From: Tatlockia sp.
GTDB taxonomy: Bacteria; Cyanobacteriota; Cyanobacteriia; Cyanobacteriales; Chroococcidiopsidaceae
Assembly: GCA_013698215.1 (NCBI GenBank)
Contig: JACCVJ010000628.1
Span: 1 to 6,292, forward strand
Length of the DNA stretch: 6,292 bases
Direction: 5' to 3'
The notes beneath the pieces were generated by a model that was not told the origin of the DNA, did not search any database, and worked only from the letters and a program-made list of their open reading frames with translations. Each line of letters starts with the position of its first letter. The first letter of the stretch is position 1. Shown here piece after piece: positions 6,251 through 6,292 of the stretch. The translations under genes were made by a program, and so were the position numbers.

Positions 6251-6292
6251 ATGGAGCCACTACAAAAACAGGTTACAACTTTAAGTCAAAAA
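6251..6292 (+). CDS. Start of an unidentified gene, 5' end only
   Basis: An open frame begins at ATG 6251-6253 and reads MEPLQKQVTTLSQK before the window ends. GAGG at 6240-6243 lies seven bases upstream, a good ribosome binding site, and a sigma70-like promoter precedes it. Fourteen residues are too few to assign a family. The polar, Gln/Lys-rich start with hydrophobic residues every three to four positions would suit a coiled coil or amphipathic helix, but that is a guess. It is divergent from the dead RnfD-like gene. Confidence 0.55.
   Translation, partial: MEPLQKQVTTLSQK

Noticed and set aside
1..6292. CRISPR array, tRNA/rRNA gene, insertion sequence or attachment site
   Set aside because: I saw no regularly spaced repeats, no cloverleaf or rRNA-like sequence, no transposase-like reading frame, and no terminal inverted repeats with target duplications.

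Overview
The window looks like a piece of a cyanobacterial chromosome. Eight copies of the HIP1 octamer GCGATCGC lie in the first 4.3 kb, the proteins read as cyanobacterial members of their families, and intergenic DNA is very A+T rich. I cannot name the species from the sequence alone.

Left part (1-4262), intact genes: the 3' end of a tRNA (guanine-N7)-methyltransferase gene (trmB, + strand) runs into a convergent minus-strand pair. The two stop codons share the four bases TTAA at 287-290. The minus-strand pair is ppsA (phosphoenolpyruvate synthase, GTG start at 4262) followed 34 bp downstream by a GT39-type protein O-mannosyltransferase-like membrane enzyme. They are probably co-transcribed. 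Upstream of ppsA is an A+T-rich leader with a good match to an NtcA-activated promoter: GTA-N8-TAC, 21 bp, then TATATA. It is embedded in a perfect 12-bp inverted repeat.

Middle part (4508-5866, minus strand), a gene graveyard: the short reading frames here are fragments of two dead genes. The upstream one is an NqrB/RnfD-like membrane protein. It starts with ATG at 5866 and keeps one frame throughout, but has in-frame stops at codons 10, 27 and 145. The downstream one is a DUF2330 protein without its N-terminus. It carries a TAG where a Gln is expected, a TGA where a Trp is expected, and a one-base frameshift in a 7-base homopolymer. The two remnants abut near 5270, so a deletion seems to have removed the 3' end of the first gene and the 5' end of the second.

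Right part (5867-6292): about 380 bp of gene-free DNA with a G+C-rich, hairpin-containing block (about 5965-6045) that looks like a dispersed repeat. A sigma70-type promoter (TTGACA, 17 bp, TATAGA) follows, then the first 14 codons of a plus-strand gene that leaves the window.

I see no complete new defence, mobile or biosynthetic system. The points most worth checking are the collapsed RnfD-like/DUF2330 locus, the NtcA-like site upstream of ppsA, and a near-identical 24-base in-frame segment encoding LSTQKFSL in two unrelated membrane-protein genes.
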